This document shows positions 1-9,455 of a DNA stretch of 64,000 nucleotides, piece by piece. The stretch's first letter is position 1; every line of letters starts with the position of its first letter. The DNA comes from Polyangiaceae bacterium (lineage in GTDB: Bacteria; Myxococcota_A; Polyangia; Polyangiales; Polyangiaceae). The translations under genes were made by a program, and so were the position numbers. Location of the stretch: positions 4,464,001 to 4,528,000 of the forward strand of contig JADJRH010000011.1 in assembly GCA_016712345.1 (NCBI GenBank). The letters are read 5' to 3'. Under the pieces are notes generated by a model. The model was not told where the DNA came from and ran no database searches. It saw only the letters and a list, made by a program, of their open reading frames with translations.

Positions 1-1456
1 GGCAGATGTTGAGCACTTCAACAGCGTCGGCGGTGCGAGCGGCTGACAAAGCCGTTGTGAGTGGACAGATATCAATAAAAGCGAAAGTACCTTCCACTTC
101 CTGACCTGACAACACAGCCGCCCGACGCGAAGACGGAACGAAGTCGTCGAGTACACCTCGATGGACAAACTGCCTGAGCGCGTCGTTTTCTTCGACCGAA
201 CGCAGGCGAGTGCGAGCTTCACCGACGTGGGAAACCGCACGAACCAAGGTGGCCTGAAGATCTTTGAAGTCGATAGGTTTGACTACAAAGTCAAACGCCC
301 CGTGATTCATTGCGCGCCGCACGTTCGACATGTCACCAAACGCGGTCATCATGATGACGCTCGCGATTGGGTTGATTTTGCACACGCGTTCCAGAAGAGT
401 GAGCCCATCCATCTTGGGCATTCGAATATCGGTCACAACAATATCAATGTCAGGGTGGTGGCGCATTTTGTCGAGCGCATCTTCACCATCCGCGGCAAAG
501 TGGAGTTCAATCGATCCCGAGCGCACCTGCGAGCGGAGCCTCTGTGCAACAAGCACCGGCATGTCAGGTTCATCGTCGACAAATAATACTTTTACAGCCC
601 GTTGCCCTGTGCTCGCCTGGGTTAGGGCCGCGCACGCGTTTCCCATTTCTTCGGCCGATTGAAAACGTTCGCTAGGCGCGCGCGCAAGCGCTCGTTGGAA
701 AAACCAATCCACCTCGGCGGGAAGGTCGCTCACGATCGACGACGGCGGGGCGATTGGATCCATACAGATCGCGGCAAGCAGATCTCCCAGGGAAGGACTG
801 TCAAAAGGCAGGCGACCGGTGAGCGCTTGGTACGCAACGACACCGAGGGACCACAAGTCGGAGCGGTGGTCGACCGCACGGCCGCGCGCGTGTTCTGGGC
901 TCATGTACGGAGGCGTTCCGACAACGCCGCCTTCGACAAAACTGGCTTCTCCCCCGGCCCCCGGTTCAGGTCCGAGGGCGGCAATTCCAAAGTCGAGGAC
1001 TTTGACGCGATCTTCTTCTACCGAGCGCGCCAAGAAGATATTTGCGGGCTTGAGATCTCGATGAACGATATTGGCGGCATGCGCTGCGGAGAGCGCTTTG
1101 CAAGCCTGGGTGATGATCGGTATAAGCGCTGCGAGCGAGAGACGGCCTGCTCGGCCGAGGCGCTCTGACAAATCTTCCCCTTCGAGCAACTCCATGACGA
1201 TAAACGGTGCTTCACCATCGAAGCCGTAATCGTGAATTTGGACAACGTTGGGATGTGAAAGCCTGGCCACCGCCATGGCTTCGCGCTCGAAACGAGTGAA
1301 CGCCAATCGCGACGATGCTACATCCGCGCCCACACGCTTGAGCGCCACACGCCGCCGAAGCTGCGTGTCAAGTGCGACCCAAAGCGTCCCCATTCCGCCG
1401 CGCGCCAGCTCTCTTTCGAGAAGGTATTTGCCGCAGCTGTCACCCGGTTCTGCCAT
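1..1456 (-). CDS. Ser/Thr protein kinase - receiver - cyclase-like fusion (C-terminus outside window)
   Basis: Reading the minus strand from the ATG at 1456 gives an uninterrupted frame of 485 codons that runs off the left edge. Residues about 8-265 are a Hanks-type kinase: glycine loop near 18-24, Lys40, HRDLKPAN at 132-139, DFG at 155-157 and a YMSPE activation segment. A receiver domain follows directly, with acidic pocket Asp294/Asp295, phosphoacceptor Asp343 in TDIRMPKMDG, Thr371 and Lys393, so all key residues are present. From about residue 452 a sequence beginning GTFAFIDI resembles the start of a class III adenylate/guanylate cyclase domain, with Asp462 at the first metal position; this last call is tentative because the domain is cut. 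I checked that HRD, VDDEP and the cyclase-like segment share one frame. It is probably a cytoplasmic signalling protein joining Ser/Thr and two-component inputs to a nucleotide output. Confidence 0.8.
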   Translation of the reverse strand, partial: MAEPGDSCGKYLLERELARGGMGTLWVALDTQLRRRVALKRVGADVASSRLAFTRFEREAMAVARLSHPNVVQIHDYGFDGEAPFIVMELLEGEDLSERLGRAGRLSLAALIPIITQACKALSAAHAANIVHRDLKPANIFLARSVEEDRVKVLDFGIAALGPEPGAGGEASFVEGGVVGTPPYMSPEHARGRAVDHRSDLWSLGVVAYQALTGRLPFDSPSLGDLLAAICMDPIAPPSSIVSDLPAEVDWFFQRALARAPSERFQSAEEMGNACAALTQASTGQRAVKVLFVDDEPDMPVLVAQRLRSQVRSGSIELHFAADGEDALDKMRHHPDIDIVVTDIRMPKMDGLTLLERVCKINPIASVIMMTAFGDMSNVRRAMNHGAFDFVVKPIDFKDLQATLVRAVSHVGEARTRLRSVEENDALRQFVHRGVLDDFVPSSRRAAVLSGQEVEGTFAFIDICPLTTALSAARTADAVEVLNIC

Positions 1457-1611
1457 GGTGTTTTTTTTCGAGGCCGGATCTGGAAGCCGACCCCGCCACA
1501 ATGCCGAGATGCTAGCTTGAACACTTTGGTTCGGTCAACGCACACGTTTAAGGGACAGGCTCGCAGGCCGCGTTTTTTTGCGAGCGGGATGCGTTGGGAA
1601 CGCAGCGGTTG

Positions 1612-2250
1612 TTATCGCACCAGCAGGCCCGCGGCGGCGAGGGCTCGCTCATATTCTTCAGGCGTGTTGACATTCTGAAGCGAAAGGAGGTTTGGATCGT
1701 TGGCGGCCACATCGGGGTGCGCCTTGAGTTCTGCCTCGGTCACAAAGCGCGTGCGCGTGCGCTCAAAAATAAAATAAGGCCGCATGAGATTGCTTTGGAT
1801 GAGTGACTCAACAACGGATAGCACGTGTGTACACATCACCGACGACAGCGGGTGGTAGTGGCCAAACGCATGGGGCACAACAGCGTCCAAATTGGACGAA
1901 CGGCGCATCTCTTCGAGCGTTGAAATAAGGGATGGATGAATAAACGGCACATCTGTTGAGGAGACGAAACACGACTCAACAAGCCCGTTTAGCGCCTGAA
2001 GCCCGGCCGAAAGACCCAACAACGGTCCGCGCCCTTCCACTTCATCCCGGACAAACCTGACATCGATGGGTAGATCGGGTTCAGGCTGTTCGGGAGCGAG
2101 CACCACCACAATGGGAGATGCCACGGTTGCAATTCGTCTGACAACACGGCTTATCAACGTTTCTTCGCCGAAAGGTAAAAGCGCTTTGGATCTACCCATG
2201 CGGGAGCTTTTTCCGCCGCACAAAACCACCGCACCCAGACCGGAGATCAT
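1612..2250 (-). CDS. mobA: Molybdenum cofactor guanylyltransferase
   Basis: MobA transfers GMP from GTP to molybdopterin to make the guanine dinucleotide form of the molybdenum cofactor in the cytoplasm. The N-terminus carries the nucleotidyltransferase signature LCGGKSSRMGRSKALLPFG, followed by a metal-binding SSTDVPF motif and a PLSSV segment typical of the family. I chose the ATG at 2250 rather than an in-frame start at 2283 because it overlaps the moeA stop as ATGA, the usual sign of translational coupling; this gives 212 residues, normal for MobA. It belongs to a two-gene moeA-mobA operon. The assignment to molybdopterin rather than another sugar-nucleotide-type substrate rests on the motif and on the moeA partner. 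Confidence 0.88.
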   Translation of the reverse strand: MISGLGAVVLCGGKSSRMGRSKALLPFGEETLISRVVRRIATVASPIVVVLAPEQPEPDLPIDVRFVRDEVEGRGPLLGLSAGLQALNGLVESCFVSSTDVPFIHPSLISTLEEMRRSSNLDAVVPHAFGHYHPLSSVMCTHVLSVVESLIQSNLMRPYFIFERTRTRFVTEAELKAHPDVAANDPNLLSLQNVNTPEEYERALAAAGLLVR

Positions 2251-4166
2251 CGGCGAAACCCCCGGGCGCGAAGAGCCTGCCACGTGGACGGATGGGAAAG
2301 CTCCTCAACTAGAATACGAACCGCCGGGCGGGCAGCGCGCGATTTGGGAATGACAAAGTCATAATGCTCTTCGGCAATGGGTAGAAAACCGAGGTTGCGA
2401 TCGATCGCGACCACATCGATCGCGACACCAAAATCGGCTCTTCCCTGCGATACGGCGGCGGCCGTTGCGTGGTGGGAAGAAGCCTCCACACCATATCCGT
2501 CGGGCCGCGCATCACCGAGCATGCGATCAATGATCGCACGCGTTCCGCTGCCGCGGTTGCGATTGATCATGACAACACCGGGGAGACGCCCGGCTGACGC
2601 CACCGCTTCCTCAGCTGTCTTGCCCTCAAAACGGGGATCACCCTTTCTAAAAACAACCCCCTGCAAACGCCGGTAACCCGGTATCAGACTTAGACTCGGC
2701 GTGAGAAATGGTTGGTTGTATGTTTGGGTAGAAGGGTCATAGAGGTGCATGGTCGCTGCGTCGCACTCGCCGCGCATCACCGCCTCCAAACCACCCTGAC
2801 TACCCACAGCGATCATTTTACAAGTGACACCGCGGGCGCGCAGACGATCGATCACAATGTCCAACCCGACACAATGGCTTCCAATGATCACCAAGTCTGC
2901 GGCGGTTGCCTTTTCTCCTCCGAGCGGCAACACATCTACCCATTCACCCGCGTCGAGCTGCTCCACCAGTTTGGGCACCACAAAATACCCGTCCGCCAAA
3001 CTCCACGTTGTCACACTGCCCGACCCTTTTCCAATGGGGTACGCAACCCGCTCGCCCTGGGCATTTTCAACAAGGCGGGTGAGCACATATTCTGTGCGGC
3101 CATTTTCAGACGAAACGCGAAACGGCAACTTGGCCTGCGTTTGAGGAACGTGGGTTTCGGGCAAACCGGCGAGCCGCCGGAGAACGGGCGCGACCAGCTC
3201 GTGGAATGTGAAAATCGCGGAGGTGGGAAAGCCGGGCAGCACCACAACGCCTTTTTTTCCAGACGCGGCGAGGCACAGGGGTTTACCCGGTTTGAGTGCC
3301 ACACCGTGCGCCAAAATTCCCGGTGGAGAAAGCACTTTCTCCAGAACCCGAATATTCAGATCACCCGGCCCTTTTGAGGTACCGCCCGACAGTATGACCA
3401 TGTCTGCCGTTTCGAGAGCCTTGAGTAGCCCCGCCTCGATCGCTTCTTCGGTGTCTGAAACAATCCCGATGATCAGCGGTTGCCCGCCGTTTTCTTGAAC
3501 AGCGTGGGCCACCATGATCGCGTTGGAGTCAAAAATCTTACCCAGAGCGGCCTCTTCTCCGGGTGGGATCAACTCATCGCCGGTGGAAAGGATCGCAACG
3601 CGCGGCTTTTGAAAAACGGGAACGTCAGAAACACCAATTGCCGCCAAAATGCCTGTTTCGCGTGATGTGAGAAGCCGGCCGGCGCGCAATACCACCTCAC
3701 CCATGGCAACATCGGTGCCGGCAAAGGTGACCGATCTACCCGGTGTGACAGGTTTGTGGACAAGAACCTGTTCACCATTCACCACGGTGTTTTCGACCAT
3801 GACAACCGCATCGGCGCCCCGCGGAATCACACCTCCGGTGGGGATTGCCATTGCCTGTCCCAACCTGACGGGTAGACTGGGTACAACCCCCATCATCACG
3901 CTTTCAGGGAGGAGCTGAAGAATTTGGGGCGACTGCTCCATGGCGCCGAAGGTGTCGGCGGCGACGACGGCAAACCCGTCCACGTTTGACCTGTCGAACC
4001 CGGGAACATCCACCGGGCTTGACACATCCCGCGCAAGCACCCTTCCAAGCGCTTTGAGCAGCGGCACGGTTTCTTCACCCAGCGGTGCGAGCGGAGCCAG
4101 CGCTTCGCGAAAGCGCCTGTCGGCTTCGTCTCTGTCGACAACGGTAAGAAATTGAGCCTGTCGCAT
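2247..4166 (-). CDS. moeA: Molybdopterin molybdenumtransferase MoeA fused to periplasmic-binding-like domain
   Basis: The first roughly 400 residues match MoeA, which inserts molybdate into adenylylated molybdopterin: DVPGFDRSNVDGFAV in the N-terminal part, PTGGVIPRGADAVVMVE, and the central ILSTGDELIPPG and LSGGTSKGPGD motifs. The last 220 residues form a periplasmic-binding-protein-like domain (GSHCVGLDIVIDRLRARG, then RNRGSGTRAIIDRML). This arrangement is a known MoeA variant, and the extra domain is thought to sense molybdate or a related ligand without being exported. The upstream TTG at 4178 is possible, but the ATG at 4166 is preferred. The stop overlaps the mobA start by 4 bp. No ModABC transporter is visible in the window. 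Confidence 0.87.
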   Translation of the reverse strand: MRQAQFLTVVDRDEADRRFREALAPLAPLGEETVPLLKALGRVLARDVSSPVDVPGFDRSNVDGFAVVAADTFGAMEQSPQILQLLPESVMMGVVPSLPVRLGQAMAIPTGGVIPRGADAVVMVENTVVNGEQVLVHKPVTPGRSVTFAGTDVAMGEVVLRAGRLLTSRETGILAAIGVSDVPVFQKPRVAILSTGDELIPPGEEAALGKIFDSNAIMVAHAVQENGGQPLIIGIVSDTEEAIEAGLLKALETADMVILSGGTSKGPGDLNIRVLEKVLSPPGILAHGVALKPGKPLCLAASGKKGVVVLPGFPTSAIFTFHELVAPVLRRLAGLPETHVPQTQAKLPFRVSSENGRTEYVLTRLVENAQGERVAYPIGKGSGSVTTWSLADGYFVVPKLVEQLDAGEWVDVLPLGGEKATAADLVIIGSHCVGLDIVIDRLRARGVTCKMIAVGSQGGLEAVMRGECDAATMHLYDPSTQTYNQPFLTPSLSLIPGYRRLQGVVFRKGDPRFEGKTAEEAVASAGRLPGVVMINRNRGSGTRAIIDRMLGDARPDGYGVEASSHHATAAAVSQGRADFGVAIDVVAIDRNLGFLPIAEEHYDFVIPKSRAARPAVRILVEELSHPSTWQALRARGFRR

Positions 4167-4229
4167 TGTTCCGCACAAAAATGCACAGAAGCGCGACGCG
4201 TTGGCAACCCATTTCGATGGGAGGGCCGC

Positions 4230-5276
4230 TTATGGTTGGTAAGCGACGGTGATGGAGTATTGAGAGGCCGCCGTTGCCACAACCTGTTTTGCCGACGGGC
4301 CGACGTTGACCGCGTTGGCCTGCGTGCGATAGGCGCTGAAGGTAAGATCGCCGGCGACCGAGGCGATGGCCGAGGTGAGATTTGGCGAGAGCGTCAGTCC
4401 CGATGGTTGGGAAGGTACACAGACCATGAACGCTCCTTCGGGCCCTGTCATGGTGACCGAGTTCGGCGGCGCATCAGGCGTCCACGTGAGCAACGCCGGC
4501 TGTCCTCCGATCACCTCATCGATCGCCAGTGTCACCGGTCCGGGAGCCGATACTTCAATTGCAAAGGATGGGTAGGTAACTCCTCCTGTTGCGGTAAACT
4601 CAACCGCTTCGTTTTCTGAAAAAGCGCCGTCTACAGAAACATTGGAAGCGAGACATGCCCCGGCGGGTGTACTCAAGGTGAGGAGACCCGCCGTGGGTGT
4701 TTGAGCCGTGACGACTCCTGCATCAAACGCTTGAGGTGGAGATGCCGCGACCTGATCGAGCTTGAGCAATGCACATTCACCGTCGGCGACAACAACGGTG
4801 AGGTGAGCGCCGAACTGATCTTGATTGCAGGCGGTAAACGACGAAAACGGCGGCCCGCTCGGACCGGATTTTTCAACCGCTCGGAGCCGCAGATCGGGTG
4901 TCCAGGCGCAGACGGCCCCCGAACACTCAAACGGCCAACAATAGGCATCACACGCGGCCTGAAAAAGCGGCCCGCCCACCGACCATGAATCGGCTCCCCC
5001 GCCGGAACCTCCCGAGGCGCCGCCGCCGCCTTGACTCGCTCCGGCCTGACCTCCCATTCCACCCGTGGAGCCGCCGGTTCCTCCTGATTGTCCTCCAGAG
5101 CCGGAGGTGGAAGGGTTACCCCCGGTGGAGGAACTGGACAAGCTTCCTCCTCCACCCACGGAAGACGTTTGAGGCGGCGGATCTGTAACCTCGTTGCCAC
5201 ACCCCAGAACAGCGGTCCCCCCAAAGAAACATAATCCGGCGGCGTAAACGACGCCTGTGTACACATAAACAGCCAT
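4230..5276 (-). CDS. Secreted lipoprotein with Gly/Ser-rich linker, unknown function
   Basis: The 348-residue product begins with a hydrophobic signal ending in a lipobox (AVLGC near residue 26), so it is predicted to be a lipid-anchored envelope protein. Residues about 30-95 are a low-complexity Gly/Ser/Thr linker of the kind common in Polyangia lipoproteins. The remaining C-terminal part contains several Cys (ACDAYCWPFECSGAVC) and a beta-rich, Thr/Val/Ala-rich segment with no catalytic motif that I recognise. A GGAGG ribosome site lies about 8 bases before the ATG. It is followed at 64 bp by moeA on the same strand, but nothing links the functions. Its promoter region at 5277-5468 is shared divergently with the FHA gene. 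Confidence 0.7.
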   Translation of the reverse strand: MAVYVYTGVVYAAGLCFFGGTAVLGCGNEVTDPPPQTSSVGGGGSLSSSSTGGNPSTSGSGGQSGGTGGSTGGMGGQAGASQGGGGASGGSGGGADSWSVGGPLFQAACDAYCWPFECSGAVCAWTPDLRLRAVEKSGPSGPPFSSFTACNQDQFGAHLTVVVADGECALLKLDQVAASPPQAFDAGVVTAQTPTAGLLTLSTPAGACLASNVSVDGAFSENEAVEFTATGGVTYPSFAIEVSAPGPVTLAIDEVIGGQPALLTWTPDAPPNSVTMTGPEGAFMVCVPSQPSGLTLSPNLTSAIASVAGDLTFSAYRTQANAVNVGPSAKQVVATAASQYSITVAYQP

Positions 5277-5468
5277 GATGGAACCTCCGCCGTGGGGTGA
5301 GGTTTCCCATTGAAAAACACCACCGTTTTTGTGAGTTCCCTACGGCGGGGCGGAGCATGCCACACGGTGCGCGTGCGCCGCAATAGCCGAAACGTAGGGA
5401 TTCTGCGAAACGATGAACGGAGGCGAATTGGTATGCGAAGGCGGCCGAAGATCGAATAATATGCTCCC

Positions 5469-6386
5469 ATGGCGTTGCTCGTTCCGCGAGCCGACGGCGC
5501 GGCGATCCCCGTTCCAAACAACTGTATGGTCGGACGCGATCACCACGCATGGCTGCGGCTTGATAAGAACTTTGTTTCATCTCAACATGCGCGCATTCGC
5601 TACCGGGGCGGTGCGTGGACGGTGAGCGACCTAAGTCGAAACGGCACCTGGGTAAACGGAACCAAGGTGCCGCCGCGCACGCCGCGAACCATTGTGGAGG
5701 GGGATACCATTGCCTTCGGCAACCCGGACCTCGGATTCACCTTCACAAACATGGACCCGCCTCTACCCATGGCGAAACACCGTCAAACGTTGGAGATTCG
5801 GGTCGCTCACAATGGTATTTTGGCGCTGCCGTCTGAAGAAAACGCCCGCATCGTTGTTTTTGAAGATGCCGACGGCCAATGGGTAGGTGAGGTTGACGGT
5901 GAGCCTCAACCGGTTCAGGACGGCGACATCGCCGCGGGTGCGGACGTGTGGATGTTGCGTCTTCCCCTACCCAGCATTTCTACCCATGAAATGGCAAAAA
6001 TGCCACTTACCATTTCAACCGCACATCTGAGGCTCTCGGTGAGCCGCGATGAAGAGCAGGTTGCCATCACCGCGCTTGTGGGAGGGCAAACTCTCACGCT
6101 CGCACCGCGGGTGCATTATTACCTCCTTTTAACCCTGGCCCGAGAACGCCTCTCACCTGAAAAGGCGGCCGACAAACTCCCTCATGAGCAGGGATGGATA
6201 CCTGTGGACACACTTTGCAGAATGTTGGCAGTGGATGAGTTGAATTTGAACACTCAGGTATTTCGCATTCGCGGTGACTTTACCTCGCTTGGATTTGTCG
6301 ACGGCGGCACCGTCATTGAGCGACGCCGCGGATTGCGTACCCTTCGTCTATCCACGGATCGAGTATCGATCGTAACGAGCGATTGA
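5469..6386 (+). CDS. FHA domain protein
   Basis: The N-terminal 75 residues form a forkhead-associated domain, which binds phosphothreonine peptides: VGRD at 21-24, SSQHARI at 37-43 and DLSRNGTWVNGTKV at about 54-67 carry the conserved Gly, Arg, Ser, His and Asn. The C-terminal 200 residues include a segment similar in layout to winged-helix/C-terminal domains of signalling proteins (PRVHYYLLLTLARERLSP, then GWIPVDTLCRML and a RIRGDFTSLGF stretch), which is a tentative reading. The stop is one base before the GTG of the kinase-FGE gene, so the two are co-translated. The likely role is as a phosphoprotein-reading partner or substrate of that kinase. Confidence 0.85.
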   Translation: MALLVPRADGAAIPVPNNCMVGRDHHAWLRLDKNFVSSQHARIRYRGGAWTVSDLSRNGTWVNGTKVPPRTPRTIVEGDTIAFGNPDLGFTFTNMDPPLPMAKHRQTLEIRVAHNGILALPSEENARIVVFEDADGQWVGEVDGEPQPVQDGDIAAGADVWMLRLPLPSISTHEMAKMPLTISTAHLRLSVSRDEEQVAITALVGGQTLTLAPRVHYYLLLTLARERLSPEKAADKLPHEQGWIPVDTLCRMLAVDELNLNTQVFRIRGDFTSLGFVDGGTVIERRRGLRTLRLSTDRVSIVTSD

Positions 6387-6387
6387 C

Positions 6388-8814
6388 GTGAAATCACTCA
6401 CCCAAGTGATCGAAGGGACCGCCGCGACCACCACTGCGGGAGGGAGCGGCGCTCGGGTGCGATCTACCCAAGGTGAGTATACCGTCGACGAACGGTACGA
6501 AGACTTGGGGCTGATCGCCGAGGGGGGCTTTGGAGAAGTGCGGCGCGTGCGAGACAAAAAGTTGGATCGCATCGTCGCAATGAAAATCGTTCAACTGCCT
6601 TCGCGGTTAAACCTCCGCACAAGGTTGAGTCGCGAAGCCGTTGTTGGAGCGCGACTCAACCATCCGGGCATTGTGGCGCTCTACGACTTTGGTGAAACTC
6701 CTTATGGTCAGATTTGGTTTACCATGCCGGAGGTTCGCGGGCGGACATTTGCCCAGGTGATCGATGCCGTTCATGCCGAAGAGGTCAACTCTGAACGGTA
6801 CGCGGCGGGTCAACGCCGGGCGATTGATGCGCTCGCGCGGGTGTGTCAGGCAGCGGCTTTTGCCCACCGCAACGGCATTGTACATCGCGATCTGAAACCT
6901 GAAAATATTCTCCTCGGGGATTTGGGTGAAGTATTAATTGTTGACTGGGGCTTGGCTGAACTGCTTGAAACTCCGCCTACGGACGACGCAGCGGCCGAAG
7001 TGGTAGGGACACCGGCGTATATGCCTCCCGAACAGGCCCGGGGTGACACGCGCCGTTCAGGCCCAAGGGTGGATGTGTACGCATTGGGGGCAACTCTCTA
7101 CCAAGCGCTGGCGGGATCCCCTCCTTTCACCGGAAGCTCCAACAGGATCCTTGCTCTGCTGCTTGCAGGTCCGCCGCCGTCTCTCAACAGGTTCGCGCAT
7201 GTCGCGCCCGCCCTCGTTCAGATCTGCGAAAAGGCCATGGCGCGCGAGCCGAATGATCGATTTGACTCGGCCGAAGCGTTGGCGCAGGCGCTTTTTGACT
7301 GGCTCGACGGGATGAATCGTCGAAAACGGGCGCTCGCCGTGATGCCACCCAACAGGGAAGATTGGTGGACTCATCTGACAAGCCGGGAGCAGGAGCTTCG
7401 AGATCGGGCAAACGCCGTGCTCGCCAACGTTGCCCCCCACGCAGGTGCTGAAGTGAAATCTTCGGCATGGGAAATGTTGGATGAAGCCGACCGGATCGCT
7501 GAAAAACGCCGCGGAAAAGAGGCAGAATGGCTCACCGCTGTACACAGCGCGCTCGCGATTGATCCCGAGTTACCCGAAGCCCACGCGCTCCTCGCGGACC
7601 AATATCAACGCGATCTGACAAAAGCCGAACTGGAGGGAAAACAGGACGAAGCCGCCCGGTATGAAACATTGCTTCGGGTTCACGACCGAGGCCGGTATAG
7701 CAACGTGCTCACGGGCGATGGGATGGTTCACCTGGAAAGTTCGCCCTCCGGCGCCAACGTGACCCTTTATCGCGTGGAGCCTGAGCAGCGTCGACTTGTA
7801 TTGAAAGACAGGCGCCAACTTGGAAATACTCCCCTTCTCAATTTGACCCTACCGCGGGGCTCCTACGTTGCGGAGCTGCATTTGCCTAGCTTTCGCACAG
7901 TTCGCTACCCATTTTTGGTGCGCCGCGGGGAAGAAGTGCGGGGCGGTTATGACACCGCGGTGGCGATGGTAGAATTGCCGCGGCAAGAGGATTTGGACAG
8001 TGGGGAGGTTTTGGTGCCCGGTGGATGGACTTGGGTGGGCGGCGATGCGCAGGCGCCGGACAGTTTACCCGGGCAACGCGTTTGGATTGACTCGTTTGTG
8101 ATCGATCGATTTCCGGTGACGAACGAACAATACCTGGCGTTTCTCAACACGCTTGTCAAACGCGGTTCTGAAGCTGAAGCACTTGCCGCTTGCCCGCGCT
8201 TAAATCTGGGCGCCGGACTCGACACCGAAGATCGCCTCGCGTTTGCTCGACGGCCGGATGGACTGTTTGACCTTCCCATTTCCGACAACGTTCTACTGTG
8301 GCACATGCGGGCGCCCGTGACGCTGATCTCGTGGCGGTCGGCGCTGAACTACGCCGCCTACCGATCTGAAGTCACCGGCTATAGCTACCGACTACCCAAT
8401 GAGCTGGAGCGTGAAAAAGCGGCACGCGGCGCGGATGGACGGGTATTTTCGTGGGGGAATTGGGCCGACGCTTCATTCGCTTGCATGTTGGAGAGTCACC
8501 CAGCCGAACCGGGAAGAGCGCTGATCCATTCTTACCCTGTTGACGAAAGCGTCTACGGCGTGCGGGGGTTATGCGGCAACACTCGCGACTTTTGCATGAA
8601 CTTGTGGAAACGCCGAGGGCCGGAATTGGTAGGAGATCGGTTGTTTATTGAATTTCAGAATCCAGAGCCCCACGAACACATTTCGGTGCGAGGCGGGGCT
8701 TGGAGCAGCGTTGTAGACCATTGTCGGGCGGCGGCTCGATTCGGCTTGCGCCCGGACCACCGGCGGTCGACAACGGGGCTTCGTTTGGTTCGCTGTCTAA
8801 AAAAAGCGCAATAA
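6388..8814 (+). CDS. Ser/Thr protein kinase with C-terminal FGE-sulfatase domain
   Basis: This 808-residue protein opens with a Hanks-type kinase: glycine loop AEGGFGEV at 44-51, Lys66, HRDLKPEN at 166-173 and DWG at 186-188 in place of DFG, followed by TPAYMPPEQARG. Residues about 310-430 look helical (TPR-like), then a PEGA-like beta stretch (LESSPSGANVTLYRV) leads into an FGE/EgtB/PvdO-type domain from about 530 to the end (GGWTWVGGDAQ, RFPVTNEQYLAFLN, SVRGGAWSS, RSTTGLRLVRC). No N-terminal membrane segment is evident. It starts with GTG immediately after the FHA gene. Kinase-FGE fusions are a known myxobacterial and planctomycete theme; the substrate is unknown. Confidence 0.87.
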   Translation: MKSLTQVIEGTAATTTAGGSGARVRSTQGEYTVDERYEDLGLIAEGGFGEVRRVRDKKLDRIVAMKIVQLPSRLNLRTRLSREAVVGARLNHPGIVALYDFGETPYGQIWFTMPEVRGRTFAQVIDAVHAEEVNSERYAAGQRRAIDALARVCQAAAFAHRNGIVHRDLKPENILLGDLGEVLIVDWGLAELLETPPTDDAAAEVVGTPAYMPPEQARGDTRRSGPRVDVYALGATLYQALAGSPPFTGSSNRILALLLAGPPPSLNRFAHVAPALVQICEKAMAREPNDRFDSAEALAQALFDWLDGMNRRKRALAVMPPNREDWWTHLTSREQELRDRANAVLANVAPHAGAEVKSSAWEMLDEADRIAEKRRGKEAEWLTAVHSALAIDPELPEAHALLADQYQRDLTKAELEGKQDEAARYETLLRVHDRGRYSNVLTGDGMVHLESSPSGANVTLYRVEPEQRRLVLKDRRQLGNTPLLNLTLPRGSYVAELHLPSFRTVRYPFLVRRGEEVRGGYDTAVAMVELPRQEDLDSGEVLVPGGWTWVGGDAQAPDSLPGQRVWIDSFVIDRFPVTNEQYLAFLNTLVKRGSEAEALAACPRLNLGAGLDTEDRLAFARRPDGLFDLPISDNVLLWHMRAPVTLISWRSALNYAAYRSEVTGYSYRLPNELEREKAARGADGRVFSWGNWADASFACMLESHPAEPGRALIHSYPVDESVYGVRGLCGNTRDFCMNLWKRRGPELVGDRLFIEFQNPEPHEHISVRGGAWSSVVDHCRAAARFGLRPDHRRSTTGLRLVRCLKKAQ

Positions 8815-8825
8815 TCAGTGGGCGT

Positions 8826-9455
8826 TTATACAAGGTCGGCAAACAGCTCAAAGTCACTGATGGCCTGGTTATACCTGCTGTTGGGCGCTCCCGCCGAAGA
8901 GCGTTGAGCCATGGTATAAACCGCCGCGCGGTTTTGATAAAAGAGCGGGTTTGAACCGGTCTGAAAAAAATCTACCCTTCTGAAACCGGTGGAGTTGGCT
9001 GTGGGATCTTGCTGCAACAAGAGAGCGAGCGCGACGCTTTGATCGGCCGCTTCAAAAACAATAGCTCCCGAGGGAAAACCGTTGCTCGCACTTCGCCAAG
9101 TCGCGGGAGCGGGAGTGTTCTGAACAAGCTGGAAACCTGTCACGTTGCCTGCCCAAGTTTCACCTCCCCTGTCATTCCGATAGTTGTAATCGCCCTCCAC
9201 CAAAAGGGTCAGTGTTCCTGAAGATCCGGCAGAAATGCGATTGAGAGCGTCGGAAGAAACAAACCAATACTCGTCGTCGGCGCGCAAATCAAACGAGCCT
9301 TCCGACGTTTCAACGGTTCCAGCGGTGGAGGTGACAACAATGGTAGCCACAAGGGGACGCCACACCCGAAGGGTCGGTATAGCGAAGGAGGTACGTTCGA
9401 AAGTCGAGTTCACTCGGGTCAAGCTGACGGCGGCGCCTTCGACACGTGGGCTCAC
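8826..9455 (-). CDS. C-terminal domain of the frame-broken caspase-like protein
   Basis: This frame opens with a GTG at 9455 inside the caspase gene and continues for 209 residues with no signal peptide. The sequence is beta-rich (SFAIPTLRVWRPLVATIVV, then FDLRADDEYWFVSSDALNRIS and later QVQNTP-like and LFYQNRAAVY stretches). It looks like the natural C-terminal module of the caspase-like protein rather than an independent gene: the offset is exactly one base, and the only start available lies directly behind an in-frame stop. The function of this module is unknown to me. A coupled second gene is less likely but possible. Confidence 0.65.
   Translation of the reverse strand: MSPRVEGAAVSLTRVNSTFERTSFAIPTLRVWRPLVATIVVTSTAGTVETSEGSFDLRADDEYWFVSSDALNRISAGSSGTLTLLVEGDYNYRNDRGGETWAGNVTGFQLVQNTPAPATWRSASNGFPSGAIVFEAADQSVALALLLQQDPTANSTGFRRVDFFQTGSNPLFYQNRAAVYTMAQRSSAGAPNSRYNQAISDFELFADLV

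Noticed and set aside
161..1168. Plus-strand frames over the kinase-receiver gene
   Set aside because: They are antisense to a frame with intact kinase and receiver motifs and have Arg/His-rich, non-family sequence.
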